NCBI GenBank assembly: GCA_949752795.1
Contig: OX457058.1
Location: forward strand, 154,638,353 to 154,702,352
Length of the DNA: 64,000 bases
Direction: 5' to 3'
From: Hyperoodon ampullatus
Lineage: Eukaryota > Chordata > Mammalia > Artiodactyla > Ziphiidae
The translations under genes and the position numbers were made by a program. The notes under the pieces are model-generated. The model ran no database searches, had not been told where the DNA came from, and worked only from the letters and a program-made list of their open reading frames with translations. This document shows positions 36,101 through 51,100 of the stretch, in pieces; within the stretch, counting starts at the first letter, position 1, and each line of letters opens with the position of its first letter.

Positions 36101-39100
36101 ACAAACAAGAGGTAGTTACTATGAAAATCAGAGCTGTGGTTGATTATTCTGCGTAAACTGTAAATTGGTCTAGGCTGTGAGCCTATTTTATTCTCTTAAA
36201 CCCAGAAATTAGAGCCCATTTTGGTTCCTTAGCACTACTTATTATGTCTCCTCCTCTATTAGGAGGTGAGCTTGATGGCAGGGACTGGGTCTTACTCCCT
36301 CTAGACTAACAGCCTCCATAGCCAAGCTTGTCGCATGGAACCCTAAGGCCCTTTGCACTCTGACCTCATCTCCTAGAATGACCTCCTCTTGCCTTGCCCA
36401 GTCCACGCCAGTCACAATGGCCTGTCGAATCTCTGAGAGTCCTCAAGCACCTCAAGCACTCCCCCACTGAGGGTCTGGGGGCCTGCTATGGCCTCAGCCT
36501 AGAATACTCTTCCCCCAGTTACTCAGGGCTTCCTTCCGTCCTTCAGGTTCCTGCTCAGCCGTCACTTTCGGAGAGGCTTCCCCTCCCTGGCTCATCACTC
36601 TTTACACCTTTACCCTGCTTCATTTTTCTTCACTGCACTGATGACTGCCTGACGTATTACATACCATATTTTGTTGACTGCGAGATGCATATTTGCTTTC
36701 AGATCTTAATACAACTGAAATACAGGATGTCCTAAAAACTGGTGGTATCTTAAAACTGCCGTGGGCCTGGAGTGACACGGAATCCCTCCTCAGGGGATTT
36801 GCATTTGCTTCTGCCAGGGCTTGGGAATGCTACCAACTGAGGTGACTTGAATTATGTTCTGTTTAAGAGTTTTGTTTGGACCACACTGGCAGAGTGAATT
36901 TACACAACAGACTTGTGGCTCACATTCTCAGGGGAGGTATCTTTCCCCCCTTACACAGCGCCAAGGTTGAGACATTCAGGCTGCCCTGCTCTCCGTTTCT
37001 GTGTGGAGCAATCTCTTTCCTCGTTTCTCTTTTCACTGAAGGTGCAGGCTTTTGCGGGAGGTCTCTTATTAGCCTATCTTGGGCATTCTTTCCTTTCTTG
37101 GTGGTATATAAAATAACAGTACATCTTATAGTTGATGACAACTTAGATTCTATGAAATACGATGTATACTTTTTTTCCATCTACCTCCCCCACTAGAACA
37201 TAAGCTACATGAGACCCGGGATGTGGACTGTCTGTTCATTTGTGGTATCTTCAGTGCCTAGAACACTGCCAGGTAATAGCAGGCTCTCAATAAATATCTG
37301 TTGAATGAACAAATGAATAAGTTAACTTTTGTTTGGGAACAAGAGAGGACTATTCGGAATGTGAGAACACAATAGTTAATCTGACCATCAGCCTGACCTT
37401 ACTGTATATGGCATCTAAAATGTAGTTTCTTCTTTGCCTTTGTGCATGCTACTTTGCACAAATATGGTTCTGCTTATTTAAAAAATATTTTAAACAGGAC
37501 ATGCACAGCTACATAAATTTAATATTCACATTAGCATTTTATGCTCTGAAGAATTAGTGAAAGGTACTTTGGGAAAGATAAATTGCAAATCACTTGATGC
37601 AGATGATAAACCATGTAAAGGAAAAACTCTCACTGTAAGCCTTCTGGTTTATGCTAACCCAGAGCAGGGAGGCCATCCCAAAGGGAGGGAGAGATTGGCC
37701 AGCCAGCCTCACTAGAAAAGATCGAGAGTCATGCCGTTTCCATTTCTAAAATATACAAAACACAAACACCAGACTTCAGGCGTCATGCATGCTGGATTTT
37801 TTTCTTCACACATTAGATTTTAGAAACAAAACTTGAAATTTTTATCTCCTTTTTTCTAAGAATAGTCTATATTCTTCACTCAAAAAATTTATTTACTCTT
37901 AGTATGAAAAAATCAGCTCTGTACCAAAAGCCATCCCACAAGGATCCCTCAAATCAACATGTGCAGGGACTTGGTGGTCCAGTGGTTAAGACTCTGCGCT
38001 TCCACTGCAGGGGGCAGGGGTTTGATCCCTGGTCAGGGAACTAAGATCCCGCATGCCACGGGCCATGGCCACAAAACAAACAAAAACCAACATGTGCGGA
38101 AAAAGTGTGGTGGCAGGAAAACATAAGGACAGGAGGACACTCTTCTCACAGGATTTGATGAGAACATGAATTATCTCAAATAATCAATGCCTGGAGGAGT
38201 CTATGTCTTCTAAAAGTATCCTTATATGTAATAACCTAGTAGCTCTAAGCATAGAACTCAAAACACCTCTGTTGCTACTTATGAGAAATAAGCTTTAGAG
38301 TAAACAAAACTAAAGCTGTGTGAACTTGGGAAAATTATTAAATTCACTGTTTCATTTTCCTCATCTTAAAAAAAATACTTTATTCGGTTTGTTATGAGGA
38401 TTAACTGAGATAATACATTTTAACACCTAGTACAGTATTGAGCAAACAGAAATATTTGATAAAAAGTAACTATTTTATTATCATTATTACAGAGAGGCAT
38501 TCAATAAAGGGTGGCTATTATATTATTATCACCAACTGTATTAAAATTATATTAATTATTATTATTTTCCACTGTCTGAATTCTGGGGGAAAAAGTTTTA
38601 TTTCATATACAAAGGTAAGAAGAGAGAATTTCTACTTAAGAAATAACATTTTAAAAATATCATGGGACTTCCCTGGTGGTCCACTGGTTAAGACTCCACG
38701 CTTCCACAGCAGAGGGCAGAGGTTCGATCCCTAGTCGGGGAACTAAGATCCTGCATGCCGTGTGGCATAGCCAAAAGAAAAAGAAATCTTGACATACCCC
38801 CACCCCCAGCAATCAACTTTGGGTGGGGCATGGAGACCACAGGTTCTACTGGACAATACTGTACCATGAGCTGATCAGTTGGACTGTAATATTCACTAGC
38901 TCAGCATTCTCCAAAATAACAGTTTTTCATTAATTATTCCATTAATGTTTCGTGGCTTCCACTTATTCTAGGGCTCAGTACTACTATTCCCTTCCTGCTA
39001 TATACTCTGATATCAGTGATGACAGGAGGATGAGATGGGTGGAGAGGGAAATTAAGAATGACAACCTGAAGATCATCATCGTGGTTTAATCTGAAAATTA

Positions 39101-42100
39101 CATAATAAAAAACTGCCTCCAACACTGTGTGTGTGTGTGCATTTTATGGGTAAAAACCAAACACATGTTCTCTTGAAAGTCCACCTGTGGACACTCTTTT
39201 TCTTTCTCTCTTTTTTTTGGGTGGGGGGCTGCGTTGGGTCTTCGTTGCTGTGCGCTGGCTTTCTCTAGTCGCGGCAAGCAGGGGCTACTCTCTGTTGCGG
39301 TGCGCGGGCTTCTCATTGCGGTGGCTTCTCTTGTTTCAGAGCACGGGCTCTAGGCACGCGGGCTTCAGTAGTTACAGCATGCGGACTCAGTAGGTGCGGC
39401 ACCTGGGCCCTAGAGTGTATGGCCTTCAGTTGTGGTGTGTGTGCGGGCTCAGTAGCTGTGGCACACGGGCTTAGTTGCTCCACGGCATGTGGGATCTTCC
39501 CGGACCAGGGATCGAACCCATGTCCCCTGCATTGGCAGGCAGATTCTTAACCACTGTGCCACCAGGGAAGTCCCTGGGATCCATTTCTAATGTTTTAACA
39601 TTTGAACCTGGTCTTCAAGAAGAGATAAATGAAGACACTACACTATTTGTTACAGTTCTATTCTCTGAGAGTTAAAGAAAATTTTATAACCTGAAATAGA
39701 CCTGCATTCCCCCTAAACACATTTAAGGATTGATTAATTAATGACAAAACACTCCATACTCTTCACTTCATCTTGTCTTCCCCCTTAAAGTCACTGTTTA
39801 CTTCTTTCATCAATTACTATCTCAGAAGATAAAACCCCAAGAAGCATTATATCCAAAGTAGTTGCTGTCCCTACCTGTAGGGTGAGGAATGGGGTTCTGG
39901 ATCAGAGGCAGAAGCTGCTAGAGAGGTGACCTTGGTGACTTCTAGATCTTCATTCTCTAGAAAATCACAGGAAGAAAAATTCAATACCGGAGAAGGAACA
40001 CAATCATAATTACCTTGTATCTTTTTTAAAAATCTGGCAGTTTCAACCAACTTTCTCTTTCTAAAAATAATCTAGGCACAAACTTTATACTCTGGGAGGC
40101 CCAGTACATAAATTATTCAAGTCATCACATCCAAGTATTCTCAGACCATTATAACCCACTCATAAAAAAAATAAGTCATTTTCCAAAACAAGTCCCCACA
40201 GAATTCATCCCAATTCAAGGATCACATTTCACAGAAAGCAAATGGTTAAACTAGGCAGAACGCAGAGGACAGAATGGAATGTAGAATGAAATGAACTGGA
40301 ATTCAGTGCCAAGATAGAGAGTGCCACCTCTACATTCCATCAGCTCATATCACTGTATCCAGGGTCAGGTAAAGGATTTTTGTAATTTCATTCATTTACT
40401 CGCTCACTCATTCACCAATAACTTACTGAATAACTGCTCGGCATCATCAAGGAATATACAGGTGAAATGTACAACAAAGACCAGTTTCCCAGGCTCACAA
40501 CAAGCCTGTGACTGGTATTATCATTGCCATTTTGCAGGTAAGGAAACTAAGGCATAGAGATAGGATGCAAACCCAGGCAATTATGCTCTTAACCATTAGG
40601 TGTTACTAAGTTTCATGGTGTATTCATTTAGCCTTTCCGTGAGCACTCAGAAAAGCATGTGGTTTAGTGTGTTTAGATAACCCCTGGTGAACCTCCTCTA
40701 GTTAAGACAGCAAAAAAACTGAAGCCCAAAGTTCACTTCTCAATATAAAATATAACTTATTGATGTAAACCTCAAACACTGAAAATTTCAGTTTGGTAGC
40801 AGCATAAAAGTATAAATGACAGGTAAATATTTGTGATTCAACTTTAGTCTCATTTTTTTTTGTATGTGAATAGGATCTATTTTCTTTTTGTCAACTCACA
40901 CTCTCATAGGTAGAAAGGCCTTACAGCTTATGCCACCTGATTTTCCTCTTGTGAGATAATAGAAAATACATATATTAGTTTCTGCCCCCAGTTCCTGGCA
41001 CAGAACTAAAACCTTTATAATTCCCTAAGTGATTAGAGCACTATGAGTACCTTTTGCTCTAATATTTTGTCTTTGACTTTGGTTCCTGCCACAGAGTTCC
41101 TTAATCCCATGGAATTTCCTGGGTGATAACAATGTCTCTTGTTCTAATGAGGTGCTTCTTGGGCCCCTACATGGGGGCTGGTAACGAGAAAGACAAAGCC
41201 ATGATTAGAAGCTTGGGATTTTCAACCCCACCATCCATTCTCCAGAGAGGGGAGAGGGGCTGGAAATGGAGTTAATGATTGATCACACCTACATGACGAA
41301 GCCTTCATAAAAATCCCAAAAGTACTGGGTTTGGAGAGCGGCCAGCTCAGTGAACACATCTCTATAGCAGGAGGGTGACCCACCCCAACTCTGTGGGGAC
41401 AGAAGCTCCTTCGCTTGGAACCCTCCCAGACCTCACCCTCTGTATCTGACTGTTCATCCGTAACCTTTACCATATCTTTTAATAAACTGGTAAACGTAAG
41501 TGTTTCCTTGAGTCCTCTGAGCTGTTCTGGCATTTAATCAAACCCAAGGGGGAGGAAGTCACGGGAACTACCAATTTGTAGTCAAGTCTGACAGAAGTTG
41601 TGGGTAACCTGGGGAACTACTACTGGCGATTGGCATCTGAAGTGGGATGGGAGCAACCTTGTAGGACTGAGCCCTTAACCAGTGGGATCTGACATTATCT
41701 CCAGGTAGACGGTGTTTAGCATTGAGTTAAATTGTAGGACACCCAGCTGGTGTTGCAGAATTGCTTGGTGTGGGGAAAAAACTCCACACATCTGGTGTCA
41801 GAAGTGTTGAGAGTGTGGCTGTGTGACAGAGTAAAGGAGATACACAGGAGGACTGAGGTTTTCTTTACACCTCTCAACAAAGGAACTGAGTCTAAGACAA
41901 AAGTCAGACGTTCCCCAGGGTCCCCTAGTCCGTGAAGAGGCCCTTTCCACCAAGAGATAATGAGAATAGAAAGTTCTTCCCTATGTTGACCTAAGTAAAA
42001 TTTGCTTCCTAATAAATTCTGCTCTTCGATCACTACTCCCCACAATATCCTTTCAAATATTTACAGCCTGCTATCACATTTCCTGCAAGTTCCTTCCCAG

Positions 42101-45100
42101 GCCGACCATCTCCAGTTCTCTCCATCATCTCTGTGTTCCATTTCAAGAAAAGAGCTAAAATGGACAACTTTTTCAGATGAGTTCTAAACCATGCAGAGTA
42201 CATGGAGACAATCATCTCTTAATAAGGACACAGTATTTCTTGACGTAAGACATTAACTGGGCACTAGATTTTTTTTAACTGCAAACTTACCCCGTTGGCC
42301 TAAATAAGTCAATCAAGATCTCCAAGGGCTTATAAAAATAAACTTATTCCAAGCTCAGTCTCTCCTATGCTCTATTTTTGAAACAGATTTTTGGAAAATA
42401 ACTGACTTCTTAACTTAAATGCAGGACTTCATGTATCCGTATTATTGATTTTAAATTAGGTTTTTGAAATGACACAAGTACATGCTTTGCGCATTGTAGA
42501 ACAAATTAAATACAGATAAGAAAACACTCTGCATTTACCCTTCCAGACTTTAATATACAAATAATCCATTATTCAGTGTAGAAAAATCAGGAAATACAGA
42601 CAAAAAATAAACAAACAACCAAACACAATCCCACTAGCCAAAAATAACCATTGTTAACATTTTGGTGCATATCCTTTCAGAAATATATTTATACATATAC
42701 ATACACATATATGTGCATATTTATATGTATTACATATATAGATAAATGTATACATATATACATCTATATATTTATATATTTTCCCCCCATCCCCAGCAAT
42801 CAACTTTGGGTGGGGCATGGAGACCACAGTTTCTACTGGACAATACTGTACCACGAGTTGATCAGTTGGACTATAATACCTACTAGCTCGGGTATGAATA
42901 CAGCTTTTCATTAATTATTCCATTAATGTTTCATAGTTTCTACTCATTCTAGGGCTCAGTACAAATATAAATGTATATATAATATTTATATATGTATATA
43001 TTATATAAATATTTTATAAAAATTCTATTTATATACCTATATTTCTGAAAGGACAGGTACCTAATGTTATTGAACATTATTCATGAAAATTTTTCAGGGT
43101 CAATAAAAATGGGACTAGGGCTTCCCTGATGGCGCAGTGGTTGAGAATCCGCCTGCCGATGCAGGGGACATGGGTTCGTGCCCCAGTCTGGGAGAATCCC
43201 ACATGCCGCGGAGCGGCTGGGCCCGTGAGCCATGGCCGCCGAGCCTGCGCGTCCGGAGCCTGTGCTCCACAACGGGAGAGGCCACAGCAGTGAGAGGCCC
43301 GCGTACTGAAAAAAAAAAAAAAAGGGACTAAAAAAATAATTTTAAATGGCTGCATATTATCCCATAGGCTGTACCATAATTTCTTTAACCAATCCTCAAG
43401 CCCCTATTGTTAGAGCTAGACTCTGTTTCCAATCTTTCCCTGGTATAGAGAATTATATTAGAGATGTCTACAACCCTCTCTTAAGAACTTTGCCTGTCCA
43501 CAGCCTTGAAGGGGCAGTCCTGTGACCAGGGAACACTATGTTGGCTATTGGTTTGGGGTGAACATCTGCCCCAGTTTCCAATTCTCTTCCCCCAAGTCTG
43601 GGTTTGGTACCAGAGACCAAAACAAACTGCGAAGAGCCTCAGTCGGGTCAGGGACTGATGCTACCTTTTGGAAGAAGCCTTTGCATGCCATGCAAAAGCA
43701 GATGATTAAGCAGAGGAGACAACTGTCAGAGACAGAAAATAATGCATTCAAGCAAAAAGAAACAAGGCGTGGTGGGATCCAGGCAGCTGGTGTCAGGTGA
43801 ACCCGGATTAGGGACAACCAAAGAAAGCTGCACCTTGGCCTCCTCTGAGCCAAAAGCTGAGCGCTGGATTGTCATTTTATTATTTATAGTTCTGGATACA
43901 AATTTTTGTCAATGTATGTTATAAACACCTACTTCCATTCTGTGATTTACCTTTTCACTCTTCTAATGGTGTCTGTCCTTTGATGAACCAAAGTTCTTAA
44001 TTTTAATGTAGTCAAAATTTATCAATCTTTTCTGTTATTAGTCTTTGTGTGTCCTGTTTAAGATGTCTTTCCCTACACTGAGATCAAGACAATATTCTCC
44101 TTTATTATCATCTAGGAGTTTATTGTGTTTCTTTTTCACATTTTGATCTACAATCCAACTAGAGTTGATTTTTTGTGTTTATGGTGTGTGAGATAAGGAT
44201 CAAGGTTTTTTTTCTTTTCCTTCTTTCTCTTAGGATATTCAGTTTTACCAGCAATATTTACCATTCTTGCCCCACTACTCTACAGTACAATCTTTGCTGC
44301 AAATGAAAGATTTTGTTTCTAGGCTTTTATTCTATTCCTAGGGCTTAACTGGGCTATTCTGTAAAAGCCTTAAAATAAGTCTTGATTGTAAATCAACTAT
44401 ATTTCAATAAAACTTTTTTTAAAAAGTCTTGATACCTGATAGACCAAATCTTCCCATCTTGTTGTTCCTACCTGAGCATCTTTGGTATTGGCCTTTCATT
44501 TCTTTGGTAATGGCCTTTCATTTCTATATATATTTTAGAACCAGCTTGTCAAACTCCACCCAAAAGGCCCACCAAAACCCTCTAGGATTCTTATTGGGAT
44601 TGTATTTTATCTATAAATCAAGTTGGGGAGAATTCACATCTTTACAATACTGAGTCTTCCAAACTAAGAATATGGTAGATCCTTCCATTTACTTATTCTT
44701 TAACTTCTCTCAATAATAATGTATTATAATCGTCTGCATAAAGTTTTTGCATATATTTTGTGAGATTTATTCCTAGGTGTTTGAAGTTTCTTTACTCTAT
44801 AGTAAATTACATATATATATATATATTTAACTTCTTTGCTAGTATACATGAATGCAATGGAATTTTGCATATTGACCTACATCCAACAATCTGGACAAAT
44901 TTATTAATTTCAATAAATTATCTATAGATTCTTTTGGATTTCCATGTACACAATCATCATCTGCAAACAACAGACTGAATAGGATTCCTTTATAATCCTC
45001 ATATATTTTATTTTTCTTGCCTGACTGTTCTAGCTAGAATATCCAGTAAAATGATGAAAAGCAAGTGGTGAGAGTGGACAACCTTGTCCTATTCCTAATC

Positions 45101-48100
45101 TCAAAAGGAAAACTTTCAAATTTCTCCATTAAGTTTGATGCTGCTTGTAGGGATTTTGTAGATATGCTTTATCCAATTAAGAAAGTTTCCTTTTATTCCT
45201 CGTTTGCTAAGAGTTTTGAATCATAAGTAGAGGCTGAATTTTACCACTTTTTTCTGCTTCTACTAAACTGATAATTTTTATCCTCTACTGTATTAAAATG
45301 GTGATTATACAGCTGACTTTTTAAAAAAAAATGTTAAAGCAACTTTGCATTCCTGGAAAAACCCAACTTGGTCATATATATTGCTGGATTCAGTCTGTTA
45401 ATCTTTTGCTAATGACTTTTTGCATCTATGTTAATGAGGGAGATTAAACTGCAATTTTCTTTTCATCTGGGATCATTTTGATTCTGCCTGAAGAATTTAG
45501 TTACCTTTAGGTGATAAATCCTGTTTTTGATTGCCTGAAAATATCTTTATTTCACCTTCATTCTTGAAGACTATTTTCACTGGAAAAAATTCTATATTGG
45601 TAGTTATTTTCTTTCAGTATTCTAAAGATGACCTAGCTTTCACTGCTCTGTGCATAAGTCAGCTTTCAGTCTGATTACTATTCCTTTGAAGGCAAACTGT
45701 AATTTTTTTCTGGCTACTCTTAATATTTTGTCTTTGCTTTGGTTTTATAGCAGTTTTAATTTAATGTGTACCTACTGTGGATTATATACCCCTACCTGGG
45801 GTGTACAGGGCTTTGTGCATCTGTAGATTCCATTAGTTTTGGAAAATTCATAGCTATTATCTCATCAAACATTGCTTCTGTCCATTCTTGCTCTCCTTAC
45901 CTTCTAGGACTCCAATTATACAAATGGTAGACCTTTTTACCATATCCTCTATGTCTCATCTCTTTCTTGAATTTTCCATTGTTGTATCTTTACATATTTT
46001 CTTCTGACCTTTCTTCCAGTCCACTGTTCTCTCTTCAGGTCTAATAACTTGTTGTTAAACCTATCAACAGAATTCTTCATTTTCATCTGTATTTTTCAGT
46101 TACAGAATTGCTATTTGGTTCTATTTTTATAAATTTCAATTCTCTGCCAAATTTCTCAACTTTCTCTTTTACCTCCTTGAACATAATAAATATAATTCTT
46201 AATCGAAGTATAGTTGACTTACAATATAATTATTTTTAAGTCTGTATCTGGTAACTCCAAAATCTGATGCTCCTATGGATCCATTTTTACTGTCGTTTCT
46301 TTTGATTTTTGTTCATATTGTGTCTTTTCATGGATTTGGTCATTTTTGATACATGCCAGAAATTGTTCTTGTAAAACTGTTTGTCAAAATAATTTGAAGA
46401 CTACAGTGACCCTTCGGAAAAGATTTGCCTTTGCTTCTTCCACATACCTGGGGGCACTAGCACCCTGGGGTTAACTTAATCCAATTTCATGAACTCAGAT
46501 GTTTCTGAAGCTGAGCTGTAGTCTCTGCAATGGCCTGCTTCTAACTTACCCTTACTTCTAGAACATGGCCTTTCATGGTCCTAACCCAGAGAAAAGGGGG
46601 GTTAAAGCATCTCAGAGGAGAAAGGAACCCCAAATTGGACTCTCATCCTTGGACCTCTATCTTTATACTTCTGCCCTCACATGGATCATAGCCTAATAAT
46701 TATTCATTATCTGACTAGCTGACTAGCTTTCCAGGATCTTCAAGCAGATGTTTATATTTTGACAATTATTTCCTAATTGTCCCCAGTGGGAGAAATAATC
46801 CCAATTACCTAGTCTAACATTACTCAAAACAGAAACCTGCATTGCCTCTACCCTTTTCAGTTTTAAGATACCTTAGTGAATAAAATGGAAACAAAATAGA
46901 ATTTTTACAAGTCTGCCTTCTTTCTGTCACTGGCTAACAGTATCAGCCTCTGTAAGTAGTGGATCACAATGAAGACTTCGATAAGGTTGAATTTTTAGAC
47001 AGAAATGAAAATTAGCATAAGAATAAAGGAAGTCAGTAGTGGATTTAAAGAGTAACATAATAAAATAAGCTGTAAGGATATACTGTACAACACGGGGAAT
47101 ATAGCAAATATTTTATAACTATAAACGGAGTATAACATTTTAAAATTGTGAATCACTATATTGTACACCTGTAATTTATATATTATACATCAACTATACT
47201 TCAATTTTAAAAAGAATTGTATGGGGCTTCCCTGGTGGCGCAGTGGTTGAGGGTCCGCCTGCTGATGCAGGGGACACGGGTTCGTGCCCTGGTCCGGGAA
47301 GATCCCACATGCCGCGGAGCGGCTGGGCCCGTGAGCCATGGCCGCGGAGCCTGCGCGTCCAGAGCCTGTGCTCCGCAACGGGAGAGGCCACAACAGTGAG
47401 AAGCCCGCATACCGCAAAAAAAAAAAAAAAAAACCCAGAAGAGGTCAGTTCCTGATGAGCAGGCAAAAAGGCAAAAAGAGATACATAGAATGGCTCCAAC
47501 TTACAATATAAACACAGTGAAGAATCTCATGACATGCTTGTGTGTATTTTTTCTGAATAGGTAATATACGCACATTATTCAAAATTCAAAAAGCATAAAA
47601 GTATACAGTGAAAACTTCCTCCCATCTCAGTCCCTACCTCCAATGTTACTAGGTTTTGTATAGTCTTCCAGAGATATTTTGCATTAAAAAAGTGTGTATG
47701 TGTGTATAAAAAGAATATATATATACTTTTTCACACAAATAATGGACATACTAGACATGCTAGCATACACGCTGTTTTTTCTACTTAACATCTCAGAGAC
47801 CTTTCCATAACTATATATAAAAAACTTCCTCATTCTTTTCCACAGCTGATTAATATTTCAATGGCTGGATATTCCATAATTTATTTAACCACTTCCCTAT
47901 TGACATTTATGTCCTTTCTAATCTTTTACCATTACAAGCAATGCTATAATAACCTTGTGTCTGTGTCATTAAATAGGTGTGTGATCTATAGGATAAACTC
48001 CTGGAAAAAAATGGATCAATGAAGACATATATTGTAATTTTGAAAGATATTGACAAATTGCCCTCCATAGCATTTGTATCAATTTCCACACCCATCAGCA

Positions 48101-51100
48101 ATACATGAAAGTTTTTGTTTCTGCACACCGTTACCAACATAGTGAGATACTGAACTACCCAGCGTAGTTACGATTTTCACTTCCCTTATTGTGAGTTAGG
48201 TTGAGCATCTTTCATATCTGAAGAGCCACTTCTCATAGCATCTTAACAACTTAATGTATGCGGGGAAAAAAGTGAAAAGAGATATTGCTTTTGATTTTTA
48301 AGGTTAAAGATATTCGCTAAACTATGTAAGAACTACTGGTAAAACAACTTGTAATTGGATTCAGAGAGGCAGGAAGTAAGAAAAGGAGAAAGAAATATAT
48401 GTTTATTTCCAGAATTTTAAAGAGTGGAAGATGCAGTCCTGTTTTAAAAAGAGAGAAAACGGCTTCCCTGGTGGCACAGTGGTTGAGAGTCCTCCTGCCA
48501 ATGCAGGGGATGCAGGTTTGGGCCCTGGTTCGGGAGGATCCCACATGCCGCAGAGCAACTAGGCCCAAGCTTCACAGCTGCTGGGCCTGCGCTCTAGAGC
48601 CCGTGAGCCACAACTACTGAGCCTGCACGCCTACAGCCCGTGCCCCGCAACAAGAGAAGCCACCGCAATGAGAAGCCTGCGCACCGCAACAAAAAGTAGC
48701 CCACGCTCGCCCGCCACAACTAGAGAAAGCCCGTGCGCAGCAACGAAGACCCAACGCAGCCAATAACTTAATTAATTAATTAATTAATTAAAAAAAAAAA
48801 CAACAACAGAAACCCAAAAACCACTGGGGCTCTTTGGCATAGACTTCCACTCTTTTGCTCCACCTCATATAGTAACCACCAATTTTTAAATTTTAATTGA
48901 AATCAAAATAGCCACAGATAAGCAACATTTCCATCACTGCAGAAAGACTTATTGCACTGCTCTAAGTCCTACATAAGAATAATGAACAAGTTCACCTGAC
49001 CTGTTTGCAGTCCTTGACGTCTACATGCATTGATAGCTCTCAGGGTCATGCAAGTTCTGCTCACTTCAAGGTCATAACAGACTTTGCCCTTTATTTTCCC
49101 CAAAGCTCCCTAAACTTAAAAAACAAACAAACAAACAAAAAAACGATGAAAGAAAGAAAAGCCCTGTTCTTAAGTGATGTAACATTTGCCTCAGAGAGTT
49201 TCACTATATAAAGAGTGATCTTGCTCTCCTCTTGGGAACTGAAGGACCCAGGTGCCCCCAAATAAAAGACTATTAAAAACAATTACAGTTCATAAAACAA
49301 CAAGAACACTATGACCAATGGAGAGCTTAGTTCAGATGAACATCAACATTTTTCTTACTTTATAACCAAAACCGCAGCTGACAAACACGAAGACTCTCAA
49401 AAGGTATTCTTCGCCTAGAATACTTTTAAAAAACAAGTCATGTTTATTCTGGATAATTATAAATTCCTGCTTTGAAGGAACAAGACACATTGAAAAAAAT
49501 CAAAACCCTTAATTCAATAACAACTGAATGTCCAATCTCATTTCTTATTGCTGAGAGAATGTCAGAAACCTCTTTTGTTGTTATTGTTGTTTTTGGCCGC
49601 ATGGCATGTGCGATCTTAGTTCCCCAACCAGGGATCGAACCTGCTCCCCTGGCAGTAGAAGCATGGAGTCTTCAATCACTGGACCACCAGGGAAGTCCCC
49701 CAAAACCTCTTTTGATTTCATTCTTAGGCCTCTATTGCTTACTCATTGGATCATTTTCCAGAGGAAGGTGGCAGAAAGATCCAATCAAACAAACTGCTAG
49801 TTCCAAGCAGTGTTTTGAGTTTACTCCCAAGCCTATACAACTCTGAGTTAAGCCAAATGCATGCTTTGCACACCGCTTTGGAAACCCAGCTGAACTCTAA
49901 CTCAAGGTTTCTCAACAGCTGCACTACTGACATCTGGGTCAGATAATTCTTCATTGTGGGGGCAGCTCTGTGCACTGGAGGATGTTTAGCAGGTTCGCTG
50001 GCCTCTACCCACAAGATGTCAGTAACAGTGCTCCCCCTCCTCCCCAACCCAAGTTGTCACAATCAAAATGTCCCCTGGGAGAGGCAAAATCGCTGCTGGT
50101 TGAGAACAACTGCTTTCACCTAAAGAGCATTCTTTTTTTTTTTTTTTTTTTTTTGCGGTACGCGGGCCTCTCACTGTTGTGGCCTCTCCCGCCGCGGAGC
50201 ACAGGCTCCAGACGCGCAGGCTCAGCGGCTATGGCTCACGGGCCCAGCCGCTCCGCGGCACATGGGATCCTCCCGGACCAGGGCACGAACCTGTGTCCTC
50301 TGCACCGGCAGGCGGACTCTCAACCACTGCGCCACCAGGGAAGCCCTAAAGAGAATTCTTGATATATCAACCCTAATTCCTCATATTCATCTGATGCTCC
50401 TTCAAATCTGTGTTGAGACTTTGTCTCACAATCCAGCAAATATATACAGAACCTCTAGGACACATCAAAGACTCTAGGAGAGAAACAGACAAGACAGATT
50501 CTGTCCCTACCCTTAAGCTGGTTTCTTGGGGGTACGTACATAAAGAATTGTAATAGGTACTTCCCTGGTGGTCCAGTGGTTAGGACTCTGTGCTTCCACT
50601 GCAGGGGGCAAGGGTTCAATCCCTGGTCAGGGAACTAAGATCCCACATGCCGCACAGCGTGGCAAGAATTGCAATAAAAGACACCCAATTATATAAAGTT
50701 TTGAATTGTCGATTTTTCTTCCTGGGTACTCTCATCTTACCAAACTAAAAACCCCTAGACAGCAAAGACCATAACCTGCCCTAGAATACCAATACTTGAT
50801 TAATGGCCAATAAAAATAAAAAAATAAACTATTCTGAACTTCATCATAACAAGGTGACAGTTTCAGACAGACAGTAAAAACTCCACACCTAACTTGAGCA
50901 AATAAGTTAACTTCTCTCAGCTGTAGTTTGTTCTTCTGTAAAATGGGGAGGAAATGACTGTTGACAAGATTAAGTCAGATAATACAAGGAAATCTTTTTC
51001 CACATTCTGGCACAGAGTAAGCATTCAATTAATGTAAGCTATCATTACCAATATTTTATTAGCTATTTTATTAGCAACAAATCTTACCTCAAGGGGAAGA

